The notes: generated from the letters alone by a model not told the origin. Shown: positions 1 through 13,509, counted from the first letter of the stretch. The stretch is 64,000 nucleotides of DNA from Ectopseudomonas composti (GCF_001567565.1 NZ_LSSW01000028.1:248001-312000); one strand, 5' to 3'. Program-made: numbers and translations.

Positions 1-142
<142 letters not shown>

Positions 143-143
<1 letters not shown>

Positions 144-1606
144 TGCCCATGTCGCTCAATCAATTGCTGCCCGCTGCCGAAGGCGGTGTGCTGATTCGTG
201 AGTTGACCCTCGACAGCCGCAAGGTGCGTCCGGGGGATCTGTTCCTGGCCGTGCCTGGCACTCTGCAGGACGGCCGCGTGCATATCGCCGACGCCATCGC
301 CCGCGGTGCGGCGGCGGTCGCCTTCGAGGCCCAGGACGCTCCGCCCATGCACGCAGAGAGTGCCGTGCTGGTTCCGGTAAAAGGTCTGGCCAAGCAGCTT
401 TCCGCCATTGCCGGGCGTTTCTATGGTGAGCCGAGCCGCGCTCTGCATCTGGTCGGGATCACTGGCACCAATGGCAAGACCAGCGTCAGCCAGCTACTGG
501 CGCAGGCGCTGGATCTGCTCGGCCAGCCTTGCGGCATCGTTGGCACGCTGGGCAACGGTTTCCACGGCGCGCTGGAACAGGGCAAGCACACCACGCCCGA
601 TCCGGTTGGCGTGCAGGCGACCCTGGCCTCGCTCAAGCAGGCCGGTGCCCGTGCGGTGGCCATGGAGGTTTCTTCCCATGGTCTGGACCAGGGCCGTGTC
701 GCGGCGCTGGAATTCGATATTGCGGTGTTCACCAACCTGTCGCGTGATCACCTCGACTACCACGGCAGCATGGAAGCCTATGGTGCGGCCAAGGCCAAGC
801 TGTTCGCCTGGCCGAATCTGCGCGGCCGGGTGATCAACCTCGATGACGCCTTCGGTCGTGAGCTGGCCGCGCAGAGGCATGAGTCGCGCCTGATCGGTTA
901 CAGCCTGAACGACGCCAGCGCCTTCCTTTATTGCAGCGAAGCGCACTTCGACGATCACGGCGTGCGTGCACGCCTGGTCACGCCGCGTGGCGAAGGCATG
1001 CTGCGCAGCAATCTGCTCGGCCGCTTCAACCTCAGCAACCTGCTGGCGGTGGTCGGTGCGCTGCTGGGGCTGGACTACGGCCTCGACGAGATTCTCAAGG
1101 TGCTGCCACAACTGCAGGGGCCGGCTGGCCGCATGCAGCGCCTCGGTGGCGGCGACAAGCCGCTGTTGGTGGTCGATTACGCACACACCCCAGATGCGCT
1201 GGAGAAGGTTCTCGAGGCCATGCGCCCGCACGTCGAAGGACGCCTGCTTTGCCTGTTCGGTTGCGGCGGCGACCGTGATCGCGGCAAGCGCCCGCTGATG
1301 GCGGCGGTAGCCGAGCGCCTGGCCGATGCGGTGTGGGTCACCGATGACAACCCTCGCAGCGAGGCGCCGGAGCAGATCGTTGCCGATATCCGCGCTGGCT
1401 TCGTAGCGCCGGAGCAGGTGCAGTTCATTCATGGCCGTGGCGATGCCATCGCGCGGCTGGTCGCCCAGGCCGAGGCCGCCGACGTGCTGGTGCTGGCTGG
1501 CAAGGGGCATGAGGATTACCAGGAAATCATGGGTGTGCGTCAGCCGTTCTCCGACCTGATCGAAGCGAACAAGGCCCTGGCGGCCTGGGAGGCGGCTCAT
1601 GCTTAA
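143..1606 (+). CDS. murE: UDP-MurNAc-L-Ala-D-Glu:meso-DAP ligase MurE
   Basis: 487 aa, the normal length. It adds meso-diaminopimelate to the UDP-MurNAc dipeptide in the cytoplasm. The Mur ligase P-loop GTNGKT is at residues 108-113. DNPR (402-405) is the meso-DAP recognition motif, so the substrate is DAP rather than lysine. An N-terminal uridine-binding domain with SRKV and PGDLFLAVPG precedes the central ATPase domain. The ATG at 143 overlaps the ftsI stop by one base, and the 3' end overlaps murF by 8 bases, consistent with one long dcw transcript. Confidence 0.97.
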
Positions 1607-2969
1607 GCCCTGGTTGCTCAGCGACGTAGCCGCTGACCTGAACGCCCGCGTGATTGGCGCCGATGTGGCGTTCTCCGCCGTGGGCAGCGACAGCCGCACT
1701 ATCGCCGCGGGCCAGTTGTTCGTGGCGCTGACCGGGCCGCGTTTCGACGGTCATGACTACCTGGCCGAGGTCGCCGCCAAGGGCGCCGTAGCGGCGCTGG
1801 TCGAGCGCGAAGTGGCGAATGCGCCGCTGCCGCAGTTGCTGGTGGCCGACACCCGCATGGCGCTTGGTCAGCTGGGCGCACTGAATCGCCAGGCCTTCAG
1901 CGGCCCGCTGGCTGCCGTGACCGGCTCCAGTGGCAAGACCAGCGTCAAGGAAATGCTTGCCGCGATCCTGCGCGCTGGTTTGAACGGCGCGGTACTGGCC
2001 ACCCGTGGCAACCTCAACAACGATCTCGGTGCGCCACTGACCCTGCTGGAACTGGCGCCGGAGCATCGCGCCGGGGTGATCGAGCTGGGGGCCAACCATG
2101 TTGGCGAGATCGCCTACACCGTCAGCCTGACCCGGCCGCAGGTGGCGATCATCACCAATGCCGGTAACGCCCACGTCGGTGAATTCGGTGGTCCGGAAAA
2201 GATTGTCGAGGCCAAGGGCGAGATTCTCGAGGGGCTGCCGCATGAGGGTGTGGCCGTGCTCAACCTGGATGACAAGGCCTTCGTCACCTGGCAGCGCCGT
2301 GTTGATGGGCGCAAGGTGAGCAGCTTCGCCCTGCGCGATACCCGCGCTGACTTCCATGGCAGCGATCTGGCTCGCGACGAGCGCGGCTGTCAGGGCTTCA
2401 CCCTGCGCAGCCCGATGGGTAGCGCGCGCATTCAGCTCAATCTGCTGGGCGAGCACAACGTGGCCAATGCACTGGCTGCCTGCGCGGCGGCTCATGCCCT
2501 GGGCATGCCGTTGGTCGCCATGGTGCAGGGGCTGGAAAACCTGCAGCCGGTCAAGGGCCGCGCCGTAGCGCAGCTGACGGGCAATGGCGTGCGGGTCATC
2601 GATGACAGTTACAACGCCAACCCCGTGTCCATGTGTGCGGCGGTGGATATACTCGCCGGCTTCTCCGGTCGCACCGTTCTGGTGCTGGGGGACATGGGCG
2701 AGCTGGGCGAATGGGCCGAACAGGGCCACCGTGATGTCGGCCGCCACGCGGCAGGCAAGGTGGACGCGCTGTATGCCGTTGGCCCGCTTATGCAGCATGC
2801 GGTCGAGGAGTTCGGCTCAAAAGGCCGTCACTTTGCCGACCAGGCCGAGCTGATCGAAGCGCTTCGCGCCGAGCAGGCCGGCAGCACACTACTAATCAAG
2901 GGTTCACGCAGCGCTGCCATGGACAAGGTCGTGGCGGCGCTGTGCGGCGTATCTGGGGAGAAACACTAA
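1599..2969 (+). CDS. murF: UDP-MurNAc-tripeptide:D-Ala-D-Ala ligase MurF
   Basis: 456 aa. It adds the D-Ala-D-Ala dipeptide to complete UDP-MurNAc-pentapeptide. The P-loop GSSGKT is at residues 109-114. The central domain contains the family pattern [10 protein letters not shown] and the C-terminal domain contains DDSYNANP and [10 protein letters not shown]. The start overlaps the end of murE by 8 bases and the stop lies one base before mraY. Its dipeptide substrate is supplied by the ddlB product encoded downstream. Confidence 0.97.
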   Translation: MLKPWLLSDVAADLNARVIGADVAFSAVGSDSRTIAAGQLFVALTGPRFDGHDYLAEVAAKGAVAALVEREVANAPLPQLLVADTRMALGQLGALNRQAFSGPLAAVTGSSGKTSVKEMLAAILRAGLNGAVLATRGNLNNDLGAPLTLLELAPEHRAGVIELGANHVGEIAYTVSLTRPQVAIITNAGNAHVGEFGGPEKIVEAKGEILEGLPHEGVAVLNLDDKAFVTWQRRVDGRKVSSFALRDTRADFHGSDLARDERGCQGFTLRSPMGSARIQLNLLGEHNVANALAACAAAHALGMPLVAMVQGLENLQPVKGRAVAQLTGNGVRVIDDSYNANPVSMCAAVDILAGFSGRTVLVLGDMGELGEWAEQGHRDVGRHAAGKVDALYAVGPLMQHAVEEFGSKGRHFADQAELIEALRAEQAGSTLLIKGSRSAAMDKVVAALCGVSGEKH

Positions 2970-2970
2970 A

Positions 2971-4053
2971 ATGCTGCTGCTGCTGGCGGAGTACCTGCAA
3001 CAGTTCCACAAGGGCTTCGCGGTCTTTCAGTACCTGACCCTGCGCGGCATCCTCGGCGTGCTCACCGCCCTGGCGCTGTCGCTGTGGCTCGGGCCGTGGA
3101 TGATCCGCACCCTGCAGATACGTCAGATCGGCCAGTCCGTGCGCAACGATGGTCCGCAGTCGCACCTGTCGAAGAAAGGCACGCCGACCATGGGCGGTGC
3201 GCTGATTCTCACCGCCATCGCCGTCAGCACCCTGCTCTGGGCCGACCTGTCCAATCGTTACGTCTGGGTGGTGCTGGCCGTGACCCTGGCATTCGGCGCC
3301 ATCGGCTGGGTCGATGACTACCGCAAGGTGATCGAGAAGAACTCGCGTGGTCTGCCGAGCCGCTGGAAGTACTTCTGGCAGTCGGTATTCGGTCTGGGCG
3401 CCGCCTTCTTCCTTTATATGACTGCGCAAAGCCCGGTGGAGACCACCCTGATCCTGCCGTTGCTCAAGGACGTGAGCATCCCGCTGGGCATCGGCTTCGT
3501 GGTGCTGACCTACTTCGTCATCGTCGGCTCGAGCAACGCGGTCAACCTCACCGACGGCCTCGACGGTCTGGCCATTCTGCCGACCGTGATGGTCGGGGGC
3601 GCGCTGGGCATCTTCTGCTACCTGTCGGGCAACGTGAATTTCGCCGAGTACCTGCTGATCCCCTACGTGCCGGGCGCCGGTGAGCTGATCGTGTTCTGCG
3701 CCGCGCTGGTCGGTGCCGGTCTGGGCTTTCTCTGGTTCAACACCTATCCGGCGCAGGTATTCATGGGGGATGTCGGCGCGCTGGCGCTGGGCGCCGCGCT
3801 GGGCACCATCGCCGTGATCGTCCGTCAGGAAATCGTGCTGTTCATCATGGGTGGCGTGTTCGTCATGGAAACCCTGTCGGTGATCATCCAGGTCGCCAGC
3901 TTCAAGCTGACCGGCAAGCGCGTGTTCCGCATGGCGCCGATCCACCACCACTTCGAACTCAAGGGCTGGCCCGAGCCGCGCGTGATCGTCCGTTTCTGGA
4001 TCATCACCGTGATTCTCGTGTTGATCGGCCTTGCCACCCTGAAACTGAGGTAA
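2971..4053 (+). CDS. mraY: Phospho-MurNAc-pentapeptide transferase MraY
   Basis: 360 aa integral membrane enzyme with about ten hydrophobic segments. It transfers phospho-MurNAc-pentapeptide to undecaprenyl phosphate, making lipid I. Family signatures are present in order: a cytoplasmic loop with KKGTPTMGG, the Asp pair in [16 protein letters not shown], the catalytic-loop FMGDVG, and [10 protein letters not shown] near residue 324. ATG at 2971 is one base after the murF stop, and the stop at 4051-4053 is followed closely by murD. Confidence 0.97.
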   Translation: MLLLLAEYLQQFHKGFAVFQYLTLRGILGVLTALALSLWLGPWMIRTLQIRQIGQSVRNDGPQSHLSKKGTPTMGGALILTAIAVSTLLWADLSNRYVWVVLAVTLAFGAIGWVDDYRKVIEKNSRGLPSRWKYFWQSVFGLGAAFFLYMTAQSPVETTLILPLLKDVSIPLGIGFVVLTYFVIVGSSNAVNLTDGLDGLAILPTVMVGGALGIFCYLSGNVNFAEYLLIPYVPGAGELIVFCAALVGAGLGFLWFNTYPAQVFMGDVGALALGAALGTIAVIVRQEIVLFIMGGVFVMETLSVIIQVASFKLTGKRVFRMAPIHHHFELKGWPEPRVIVRFWIITVILVLIGLATLKLR

Positions 4054-4059
4054 TTGCGC

Positions 4060-5406
4060 GTGTCGTTGATCGCTTCCGACCAGTTCCGCATCGTTGTCGG
4101 CCTCGGCAAGAGCGGCATGTCCCTGGTGCGCTTTCTGGCGCGCCAGGGCGTGCGCTTTGCCGTGGCCGATACGCGCGCGAACCCGCCGGAGCTGGAAACG
4201 CTGGCGCGCGAGTACCCGCAGGTGGAAGTACGCTGCGGCGAGCTGGACGTGGATTTCCTCTGTCGCGCCTCGGAGCTGCACGTGAGCCCTGGCCTGGCCG
4301 TGGCCACGCCGGCGCTGGCTGAAGCCGCTGCGCGCGGGGTGAAGCTGTCCGGTGATATCGACCTGTTCGCGCGCCATGCCAAGGCGCCGATCATTGCCAT
4401 TACCGGCTCCAACGCCAAGAGCACCGTCACCACCCTGGTGGGCGAGATGGCTGCTGCGGCCGGCAAGCGCGTCGCCGTCGGTGGCAACCTCGGTACCCCG
4501 GCGCTGGATCTGTTGGCCGACGATGTCGAGCTGTACGTGTTGGAACTGTCCAGCTTCCAGCTGGAAACCACTGACCAGCTCAACGCTGAAGTGGCCACCT
4601 GCCTGAACATCAGCGAAGACCACATGGACCGCTACAGCGGCCTGCCGGCCTATCATCTGGCCAAGCACCGGATCTTCCGCGGTGCCCGTCAGGTGGTGAT
4701 CAACCGTGATGACGCACTGTCGCGTCCGCTGATCGCCGACCAGGTGACCAGCTGGGAGTTCGGCCTGGGCAAACCTGATTTCAAGCGCTTCGGCCTGCTC
4801 GACGAGAACGCTGAGAAGTCCCTGGCGTTTCGCTTCGAGGCATTGCTGCCGGTGAGCGAGCTGAAGATTCGCGGTGCGCACAATCAGTCCAACGCTCTGG
4901 CGGCGCTGGCGCTCGGTCACGCCGTCGGCCTGCCGATGGAGGCCATGCTCGCCACCCTGCGTCAGTTCACCGGTTTGCCGCATCGCTGCCAGTGGGTCGG
5001 CGAGCGCGCCGGCGTGAACTATTACGATGATTCCAAGGCCACCAACGTCGGTGCCGCGCTGGCCGCCATCGAAGGCCTCGGCGCGGATATCGCCGGCAAG
5101 CTGGTGCTGATCGCCGGCGGCGATGGCAAGGGTGCCGACTTCTCTGCACTTAAGGCTCCGGTCGCACGATTCTGCCGCGCCGTGGTGCTGCTCGGTCGAG
5201 ATGCCGAGCGCCTGGCCGAGGCTCTGGGCGATGCCACGCCGCTGGTGCGGGTGGCAACGCTCGATGAAGCCGTGCAGCGTTGCAGCGAACTGGCCGAGAG
5301 CGGTGATGCCGTCCTGTTGTCGCCAGCGTGCGCCAGTCTCGACATGTTCAAGAACTTCGAAGAACGCGGGCGCCTGTTCGCCCAGGCTGTGGGAGGGCTG
5401 AACTGA
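4060..5406 (+). CDS. murD: UDP-MurNAc-L-Ala:D-Glu ligase MurD
   Basis: 448 aa from the GTG at 4060, which I prefer over the in-frame TTG at 4054: GAGG at 4047-4050 lies nine bases upstream, and the protein then begins MSLIAS, like the P. aeruginosa enzyme as I remember it. It adds D-glutamate to UDP-MurNAc-L-Ala. The P-loop reads GSNAKST from residue 116; Ala replaces the usual second Gly, which I believe is normal in Pseudomonas. Later signatures are ELSSFQL, NISEDHMDRY, HRCQWV and SKATN. The stop overlaps ftsW by one base. Confidence 0.96.
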   Translation: MSLIASDQFRIVVGLGKSGMSLVRFLARQGVRFAVADTRANPPELETLAREYPQVEVRCGELDVDFLCRASELHVSPGLAVATPALAEAAARGVKLSGDIDLFARHAKAPIIAITGSNAKSTVTTLVGEMAAAAGKRVAVGGNLGTPALDLLADDVELYVLELSSFQLETTDQLNAEVATCLNISEDHMDRYSGLPAYHLAKHRIFRGARQVVINRDDALSRPLIADQVTSWEFGLGKPDFKRFGLLDENAEKSLAFRFEALLPVSELKIRGAHNQSNALAALALGHAVGLPMEAMLATLRQFTGLPHRCQWVGERAGVNYYDDSKATNVGAALAAIEGLGADIAGKLVLIAGGDGKGADFSALKAPVARFCRAVVLLGRDAERLAEALGDATPLVRVATLDEAVQRCSELAESGDAVLLSPACASLDMFKNFEERGRLFAQAVGGLN

Positions 5407-6623
5407 TGCTGGCCTTCTTGCGCGTTCGCCCCTCGCCGTTGTTCGGTCGCGGCCTGGATCTCGACTTCCCGATGCTCGCTGGCTGCCTGGGCCTGCTCGG
5501 TCTGGGGCTGGTGATGATCACCTCGGCGTCGTCGGAAGTGGCTGCGGCGCTGTCCGGCAATCCGCTGTATCACATGATCCGCCATCTGATTTACCTAGTC
5601 ATCGGTCTGGGCGCAGCCGGCGTGGTGCTGATGATTCCGATGAGCTTCTGGCAGCGCTACGGCTGGATCCTGTTGCTGGCGGCCATCGGTTTGCTGGTGC
5701 TGGTGCTGATTCCCGGTATTGGCCGCGAGGTCAACGGTGCGCGGCGCTGGATCGGCTTCGGCGCCTTCAACGTACAGCCATCGGAGATCGCCAAGGTCTT
5801 CGTGGTGGTTTATCTGGCTGGCTACCTGGTGCGTCGCCAGGAAGAAGTGCGCGAGAGCTGGATGGGATTCTTCAAGCCGTTCGTGGTGTTGCTGCCAATG
5901 GCCGGCCTGCTGCTGCTGGAGCCGGACTTCGGTGCCACCGTGGTGATGATGGGCTCGGCCATGGCCATGCTGTTCCTCGGTGGCGTTGGCATGCTGCGTT
6001 TCGGCCTGATGGTGGCGCTGGCAGTCGGTGCGGTGTTCGTGCTGGTGCAGACCCAGGAGTATCGCCTGCAGCGTCTGATCACCTTCACCGACCCCTGGGC
6101 CGACCAGTACGGTTCCGGCTACCAGTTGACCCAGGCGTTGATCGCCTTCGGCCGTGGCGAATGGTTCGGTGTTGGCCTGGGCAACAGCATCCAGAAGCAG
6201 TTCTACCTGCCCGAGGCGCACACCGACTTCGTCTTCTCGGTATTGGCCGAGGAGCTGGGGCTGGTCGGCTCGCTGGCGACCCTGGCGCTGTTCGTGTTCG
6301 TCTGCGTGCGCGGCCTGTACATCGGTTTGTGGGCCGAGAAGGCCAAGCAGTACTTCTCCGCCTACGTGGCGTACGGGCTGTCGTTCCTGTGGATTGGCCA
6401 GTTCTTGATCAATATCGGCGTGAACACCGGCCTGCTGCCGACCAAGGGCCTGACCTTGCCGTTCCTCAGCTATGGCGGTTCGTCGCTGGTGATCTGCTGC
6501 GTCAGTCTGGCAGTGCTGCTGCGTATCGAGTGGGAGCAGCGCAACGTCTTGGGCAACGAGGACATCGAGTTCAGCGAAGACGACTTCGTCGAGCCGAGCC
6601 AGGAGGTCGCCCATGCGCGGTAA
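5406..6623 (+). CDS. ftsW: Septal peptidoglycan glycosyltransferase FtsW
   Basis: 405 aa SEDS-family polytopic inner membrane protein that polymerises lipid II at the septum with FtsI. The start at 5406 (ATG overlapping the murD TGA) is chosen; the frame stays open further upstream but that part lies inside murD. Family signatures include NGARRWI, QPSEIAK, EPDFGATVV, the large periplasmic loop with DQYGSGYQL, PEAHTDFVFSV and the C-terminal GLTLPFLSYGGSS. The last 11 bases overlap murG. Confidence 0.97.
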   Translation: MLAFLRVRPSPLFGRGLDLDFPMLAGCLGLLGLGLVMITSASSEVAAALSGNPLYHMIRHLIYLVIGLGAAGVVLMIPMSFWQRYGWILLLAAIGLLVLVLIPGIGREVNGARRWIGFGAFNVQPSEIAKVFVVVYLAGYLVRRQEEVRESWMGFFKPFVVLLPMAGLLLLEPDFGATVVMMGSAMAMLFLGGVGMLRFGLMVALAVGAVFVLVQTQEYRLQRLITFTDPWADQYGSGYQLTQALIAFGRGEWFGVGLGNSIQKQFYLPEAHTDFVFSVLAEELGLVGSLATLALFVFVCVRGLYIGLWAEKAKQYFSAYVAYGLSFLWIGQFLINIGVNTGLLPTKGLTLPFLSYGGSSLVICCVSLAVLLRIEWEQRNVLGNEDIEFSEDDFVEPSQEVAHAR

Positions 6624-7675
6624 CGTCCTGATCATGGCGGGCGGCACTGGCGGGCACGTGTTCCCGGCGCTGGCCTGCGCGCGCGAATTCCAGGCGCGCG
6701 GTTACAGCGTGCACTGGCTGGGGACGCCGCGTGGTATCGAGAACGAGCTGGTGCCGCAAGCCGGCTTGCCTCTGCACCTGATCAACGTCAGCGGTCTGCG
6801 CGGCAAGAGCAAGCTGTCGCTGCTCAAGGCGCCGTTCCAGCTGCTGCGTTCGCTGCTGCAGGCACGGCGCATCGTGCGTGAGCTGCAGCCGGTCTGTGTG
6901 CTCGGCATGGGCGGTTACGTCACTGGTCCGGGCGGGCTGGCTGCTCACCTGGCGGGTGTGCCGCTGGTGATCCATGAGCAGAACGCCGTCGCCGGCACCG
7001 CCAATCGCCTGTTGTCGCGTATCGCCGCGCGCATCTGCGAGGCCTTCCCGAACACCTTCGCCGCGTCCGACAAGCGGCGCACTACCGGTAACCCGGTGCG
7101 TGAGGAGTTGTTCCTGGAAACGCCGCGCGAACCGCTGGTTGGCCGCAAGCCGAAATTGCTGGTGCTGGGCGGCAGCCTGGGAGCCGAGCCGCTGAACAAA
7201 TTGCTTCCGGCCGCGCTGGGGAAAATTCCCGCTGACATACGTCCGCAAGTGTTTCATCAGGCCGGTAAGCAGCATGCCGAAATCACTGCGGAGCGTTATC
7301 GCGATGTCGCGGTCGAAGCCGAGGTCGCGCCCTTCATCAAGGACATGGCGCGTGCTTATGGCTGGGCCGATCTGGTGGTTTGCCGCGCTGGCGCGCTGAC
7401 TGTCAGCGAACTGGCCGCAGCGGGGCTGCCATCGTTTCTCGTGCCGTTGCCGCACGCGATCGACGACCACCAGAGCCGCAATGCCGAATATCTGGCGAAG
7501 GAGGGCGCAGCTGTCCTTCTTGCGCAACATGCCACTGACGCGGACACGCTTGCCGCGCAGCTCACCGAGGTTCTGATGCACCTGGAAAAACTCAATGTCA
7601 TGGGCGCCACCGCGCGTCGCCTGGCCAAGCCCGATGCAACCCGCACGGTGGTCGACATCTGCCAGGAGGTGGTGC

Positions 7676-7683
<8 letters not shown>
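6613..7683 (+). CDS. murG: Undecaprenyl-PP-MurNAc-pentapeptide GlcNAc transferase MurG
   Basis: 356 aa GT28 glycosyltransferase on the inner face of the membrane; it converts lipid I to lipid II using UDP-GlcNAc. The N-terminal glycine-rich loop [11 protein letters not shown] is at residues ~11-21. [12 protein letters not shown] and the C-terminal UDP-GlcNAc site ([15 protein letters not shown], then [11 protein letters not shown]) are all present. It overlaps ftsW by 11 bases and murC by 8. Confidence 0.97.
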
Positions 7684-10056
<2,373 letters not shown>

Positions 10057-10059
10057 GCG

Positions 10060-10926
10060 ATGAGCATCGCGCTTCGTCATCAGGACTCGCTGAGGGCTCC
10101 GCAACGCGGCAAGCCCGCGCCGCGTGGCGCCAGCCGTCTGGTGGCCAAGGAGCCGATGCGCCTGCGCCTGCCCAAGGCGGATTTCTCCTGGGTCGGTCGC
10201 TTGCTCTGGCCGCTGCTGCTGGTCGGTCTGGGCTTTGCCGCCTACGAAGGCGCGCAGCGTCTGTTGCCTTACGCCGATCGCCCGATTGCGCGCATCAGCG
10301 TGCAGGGGGATCTGGCTTACGTCAGTCAGCAGGCGGTGCAGCGGCGGATCGCCCCATTCATCGAGGCGAGCTTCTTCAGCGTCGATCTGCGCGGCATGCG
10401 CGAAGAGCTGGAGCGCATGCCCTGGATCGCTCACGCCGAAGTGCGTCGCGTCTGGCCGGACCAGATCGACGTGAGCCTGGAAGAACAACTGCCCATCGCC
10501 CGTTGGGGTGACGAGGCTCTGCTCAACAACCAGGGTCAGGCCTTTGCACCGCAGGAAGTCGACAACTACCAGCATCTGCCGCAGCTGTCCGGTCCCAAGC
10601 GTGCGCAGCCCAAGGTAATGCAGCAATACCAGATGCTCAGCCAGTTGCTGCGGCCGATGGGGTTTACCGTGGTCGGCCTGGAGTTGCGTGAGCGCGGCAG
10701 CTGGTTCCTCTCGGCGACCGAGAATGCCAGCGGCCAGCGCATCGACATCCTGCTGGGACGTGATCACGTGGTGGAAAAAATGCGTCGCTTCGCCGCGATC
10801 TACGAGCGGGAACTGAAAGAACAGAGCGCGAATATCGCGCGCATCGACCTGCGTTATGCCAACGGCCTGGCCGTGGGCTGGCGTGAGCCGGTGGAGCCGG
10901 CTGCGGCCGAGCAGAAAGTGAATTGA
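10060..10926 (+). CDS. ftsQ: Cell division protein FtsQ
   Basis: 288 aa bitopic divisome protein. A basic cytoplasmic segment (1-45) is followed by one membrane helix at about 46-64. The periplasmic POTRA domain begins near [14 protein letters not shown], and the FtsQ domain contains EAHV-like [16 protein letters not shown]. It recruits FtsB/FtsL to the septum. The position between ddlB and ftsA is the classical one. The N-terminal cytoplasmic tail is unusually rich in Arg and Pro, which is common in pseudomonads. Confidence 0.95.
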   Translation: MSIALRHQDSLRAPQRGKPAPRGASRLVAKEPMRLRLPKADFSWVGRLLWPLLLVGLGFAAYEGAQRLLPYADRPIARISVQGDLAYVSQQAVQRRIAPFIEASFFSVDLRGMREELERMPWIAHAEVRRVWPDQIDVSLEEQLPIARWGDEALLNNQGQAFAPQEVDNYQHLPQLSGPKRAQPKVMQQYQMLSQLLRPMGFTVVGLELRERGSWFLSATENASGQRIDILLGRDHVVEKMRRFAAIYERELKEQSANIARIDLRYANGLAVGWREPVEPAAAEQKVN

Positions 10927-10942
10927 GAAGAGGCAGGATGAA

Positions 10943-12190
10943 ATGAGTAGCGCGCAGAGCGGCAAGATGATCGTTGGCCTGGACATCGGCACCTCCAAGG
11001 TGGTGGCGCTGGTGGGCGAGGTGACGGCCGACGGCCAGCTGGAAATCGTCGGCATCGGCACCCATCCGTCGCGCGGGCTGAAGAAGGGCGTGGTGGTCAA
11101 TATCGAGTCGACCGTGGCGTCGATTCAGCGCGCCGTGGAAGAGGCGCAGCTGATGGCCGGTTGCCGTATCCACTCGGCGTTTGTCGGCGTGGCCGGCAAT
11201 CACATCCGCAGCCTGAACAGCCATGGCATCGTCGCCATCCGTGACCGCGAAGTGAGCCCGGCCGATATCGAGCGCGTGCTTGATGCCGCGCAGGCCGTGG
11301 CCATTCCGGCGGATCAACGGGTGCTGCACACCCTGGCGCAGGATTACGTGATCGACAACCAGGAAGGTGTGCGCGAGCCGCTGGGCATGTCTGGCGTGCG
11401 CCTGGAGGCCAAGGTGCACGTGGTCACCTGCGCGGTGAACGCCGCGCAGAACATCGAAAAATGCGTGCGCCGCTGCGGTCTGGAAGTCGACGACATCATC
11501 CTCGAGCAGCTTGCATCCGCGTACTCGGTGCTGACCGAAGACGAGAAGGAATTGGGTGTGTGTCTGGTGGACATCGGCGGTGGCACCACCGATATCGCCA
11601 TCTTCACCGAGGGTGCGATTCGTCACACCGCGGTGATCCCGATTGCCGGTGACCAGGTTACCAACGACATCGCCATGGCCCTGCGCACGCCGACTCAGTA
11701 CGCCGAGGAAATCAAGATCCGCTACGCCTGTGCCCTGGCCAAGCTGGCCGGTGCCGGCGAAACCATCAAGGTACCGAGCGTCGGTGATCGCCCGCCGCGC
11801 GACCTGTCGCGCCAGTCGCTGGCCGAAGTGGTCGAGCCGCGTTACGACGAGTTGTTCACTCTGGTGCAGGCCGAACTGCGCCGCAGTGGCTACGAAGACC
11901 TGATTCCTGCCGGCATCGTCATGACCGGCGGTACGGCGAAGATGGAAGGTGCGGTCGAGCTGGCCGAGGAAATCTTCCATATGCCGGTACGTCTCGGCGT
12001 GCCGCATAGCGTCAAGGGCATGGCTGACGTCGTGCGCAACCCGATTTATTCCACCGGTGTGGGCTTGCTGTTGTACGGGCTGCAGAAGCAGAACGACGGC
12101 ATTTCCATGTCGGTGGGCAGTCCTTACCAGGACGAGAGCAAAACCCCGGTACTCGAACGCATCAAGCGTTGGGTGCAAGGCAATTTCTAA
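10943..12190 (+). CDS. ftsA: Cell division protein FtsA
   Basis: 415 aa actin-like ATPase that tethers FtsZ to the membrane. GLDIGTSKVVALVGE near residue 13 is the phosphate-1 motif. VDIGGGTTDIAIF is phosphate-2, and MTGGTAKMEG is the adenosine motif. The C-terminus (ERIKRWVQGNF) is the amphipathic membrane-targeting helix. An SD-like AGGATGAAATG region lies just before the ATG. ftsZ follows after 42 bases. Confidence 0.97.
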   Translation: MSSAQSGKMIVGLDIGTSKVVALVGEVTADGQLEIVGIGTHPSRGLKKGVVVNIESTVASIQRAVEEAQLMAGCRIHSAFVGVAGNHIRSLNSHGIVAIRDREVSPADIERVLDAAQAVAIPADQRVLHTLAQDYVIDNQEGVREPLGMSGVRLEAKVHVVTCAVNAAQNIEKCVRRCGLEVDDIILEQLASAYSVLTEDEKELGVCLVDIGGGTTDIAIFTEGAIRHTAVIPIAGDQVTNDIAMALRTPTQYAEEIKIRYACALAKLAGAGETIKVPSVGDRPPRDLSRQSLAEVVEPRYDELFTLVQAELRRSGYEDLIPAGIVMTGGTAKMEGAVELAEEIFHMPVRLGVPHSVKGMADVVRNPIYSTGVGLLLYGLQKQNDGISMSVGSPYQDESKTPVLERIKRWVQGNF

Positions 12191-12232
12191 ATTTGCAGTA
12201 GGCGTTACAACTAGAAAGGAAGGAGAGGGATC

Positions 12233-13426
12233 ATGTTCGAACTAGTAGATAACATTCCGCAAAGCGCGGTCATCAAGGTAATCGGTGTCGGTGGTGGCGG
12301 CGGCAACGCAGTCAATCACATGGCGGTCAGCAACATCGAGGGCGTCGAGTTCATCTGCGCCAACACCGATGCGCAGGCGCTGAAGAACATCGGCGCACGT
12401 ACCGTGCTGCAGCTCGGCCCAGGCGTGACCAAGGGCCTGGGCGCTGGCGCCAATCCGGAAGTCGGTCGTCAGGCCGCGCTGGAAGATCGCGAGCGCATCG
12501 CTGAAGTGCTGGCTGGCACCGACATGGTGTTCATCACCACCGGCATGGGCGGTGGTACCGGTACCGGTGCCGCACCGGTCATCGCCGAAGTGGCCAAGGA
12601 GCTGGGCATTCTGACCGTGGCCGTGGTCACTCGCCCGTTCCCGTTCGAAGGCAAGAAGCGCATGGTCATCGCCGATGAGGGCATCCGCGCGCTGTCCGAG
12701 AGCGTCGACTCGCTGATCACCATTCCCAACGAAAAACTGCTGACCATCCTCGGCAAGGATGCCAGCCTGCTGTCCGCCTTCGCCAAGGCTGACGACGTGC
12801 TGGCCGGTGCCGTGCGCGGTATCTCCGACATCATCAAGCGTCCGGGCATGATCAACGTCGACTTCGCCGACGTGAAAACCGTGATGAGCGAAATGGGCAT
12901 GGCGATGATGGGCACTGGCTGCGCCAGCGGTCCGAACCGTGCGCGTGAAGCCACCGAGGCGGCCATCCGCAACCCGCTGCTCGAAGACGTCAACCTGCAG
13001 GGCGCCCGTGGCATCCTGGTGAACATCACTGCCGGTCCTGACCTGTCCCTGGGTGAGTACTCCGACGTGGGTAACATCATCGAGCAGTTCGCCTCCGAGC
13101 ACGCCACCGTCAAGGTCGGCACCGTGATCGACGCCGACATGCGCGACGAACTGCACGTGACTGTCGTCGCCACCGGTCTCGGCGCGCGCATGGAGAAACC
13201 GGTCAAGGTGGTCGACAACACCGTTCAGGTCGCCGTCAGCCAGCCAGTTGCCCAGCAGCCTGCCGCGCAGCCGCGCAGCGAGCAGTCGGTCAACTACAAG
13301 GACTACGAGCGTCCGACCGTACAGCGTCAGAGCCACAGCGGCGCGGCCACTGCAGCCAAGCTCAATACCCAGGACGATCTCGATTACCTGGATATTCCGG
13401 CTTTCCTGCGTCGCCAGGCCGATTGA
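12233..13426 (+). CDS. ftsZ: Cell division GTPase FtsZ
   Basis: 397 aa tubulin homologue forming the Z ring. The GTP-binding signature GGGTGTG is at residues 106-112 and the T7 loop includes NVDFADVK. A flexible Gln/Ala-rich linker (~317-375) precedes the conserved C-terminal peptide DYLDIPAFLRRQAD that binds FtsA and ZipA. A very strong ribosome binding site (AAGGAAGGAGAGG) lies immediately upstream of the ATG, matching the high FtsZ level cells need. Confidence 0.98.
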   Translation: MFELVDNIPQSAVIKVIGVGGGGGNAVNHMAVSNIEGVEFICANTDAQALKNIGARTVLQLGPGVTKGLGAGANPEVGRQAALEDRERIAEVLAGTDMVFITTGMGGGTGTGAAPVIAEVAKELGILTVAVVTRPFPFEGKKRMVIADEGIRALSESVDSLITIPNEKLLTILGKDASLLSAFAKADDVLAGAVRGISDIIKRPGMINVDFADVKTVMSEMGMAMMGTGCASGPNRAREATEAAIRNPLLEDVNLQGARGILVNITAGPDLSLGEYSDVGNIIEQFASEHATVKVGTVIDADMRDELHVTVVATGLGARMEKPVKVVDNTVQVAVSQPVAQQPAAQPRSEQSVNYKDYERPTVQRQSHSGAATAAKLNTQDDLDYLDIPAFLRRQAD

Positions 13427-13468
13427 TGGAATGTATCAGGAGTATATGGGTGATTGGTGTTCAGCAAA

Positions 13469-13509
13469 GGTCGGTTCTGCTATCATTCCCGACCATTGTT
13501 GAAAACAAT
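13469..13509 (+). promoter_or_regulatory. Candidate lpxC promoter with two small hairpins
   Basis: In the 111-base ftsZ-lpxC gap, TATCAT at 13481-13486 is preceded by TG one base upstream (an extended -10, TGCTATCAT); no good -35 is seen. The -10 lies in the loop of an inverted repeat, GGTCGG (13469-13474) and CCGACC (13489-13494). A second stem, ATTGTT/AACAAT, follows at 13495-13509. Neither stem is followed by a T-run, so a terminator is unlikely. The promoter is an inference from sequence only. Confidence 0.4.

Noticed and set aside
4054-4059. TTG start of murD
   Set aside because: The GTG six bases later has better spacing from GAGG and gives the family N-terminus.
2896-4983. Long open frame (695 codons) antisense to mraY/murD; similar ones at 8971-11100, 16185-18668, 39535-41646 and 41421-43304
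   Set aside because: They run opposite to well-identified genes, with His/Gln/Arg-rich translations typical of the reverse strand of GC-biased codons; no domain recognised.
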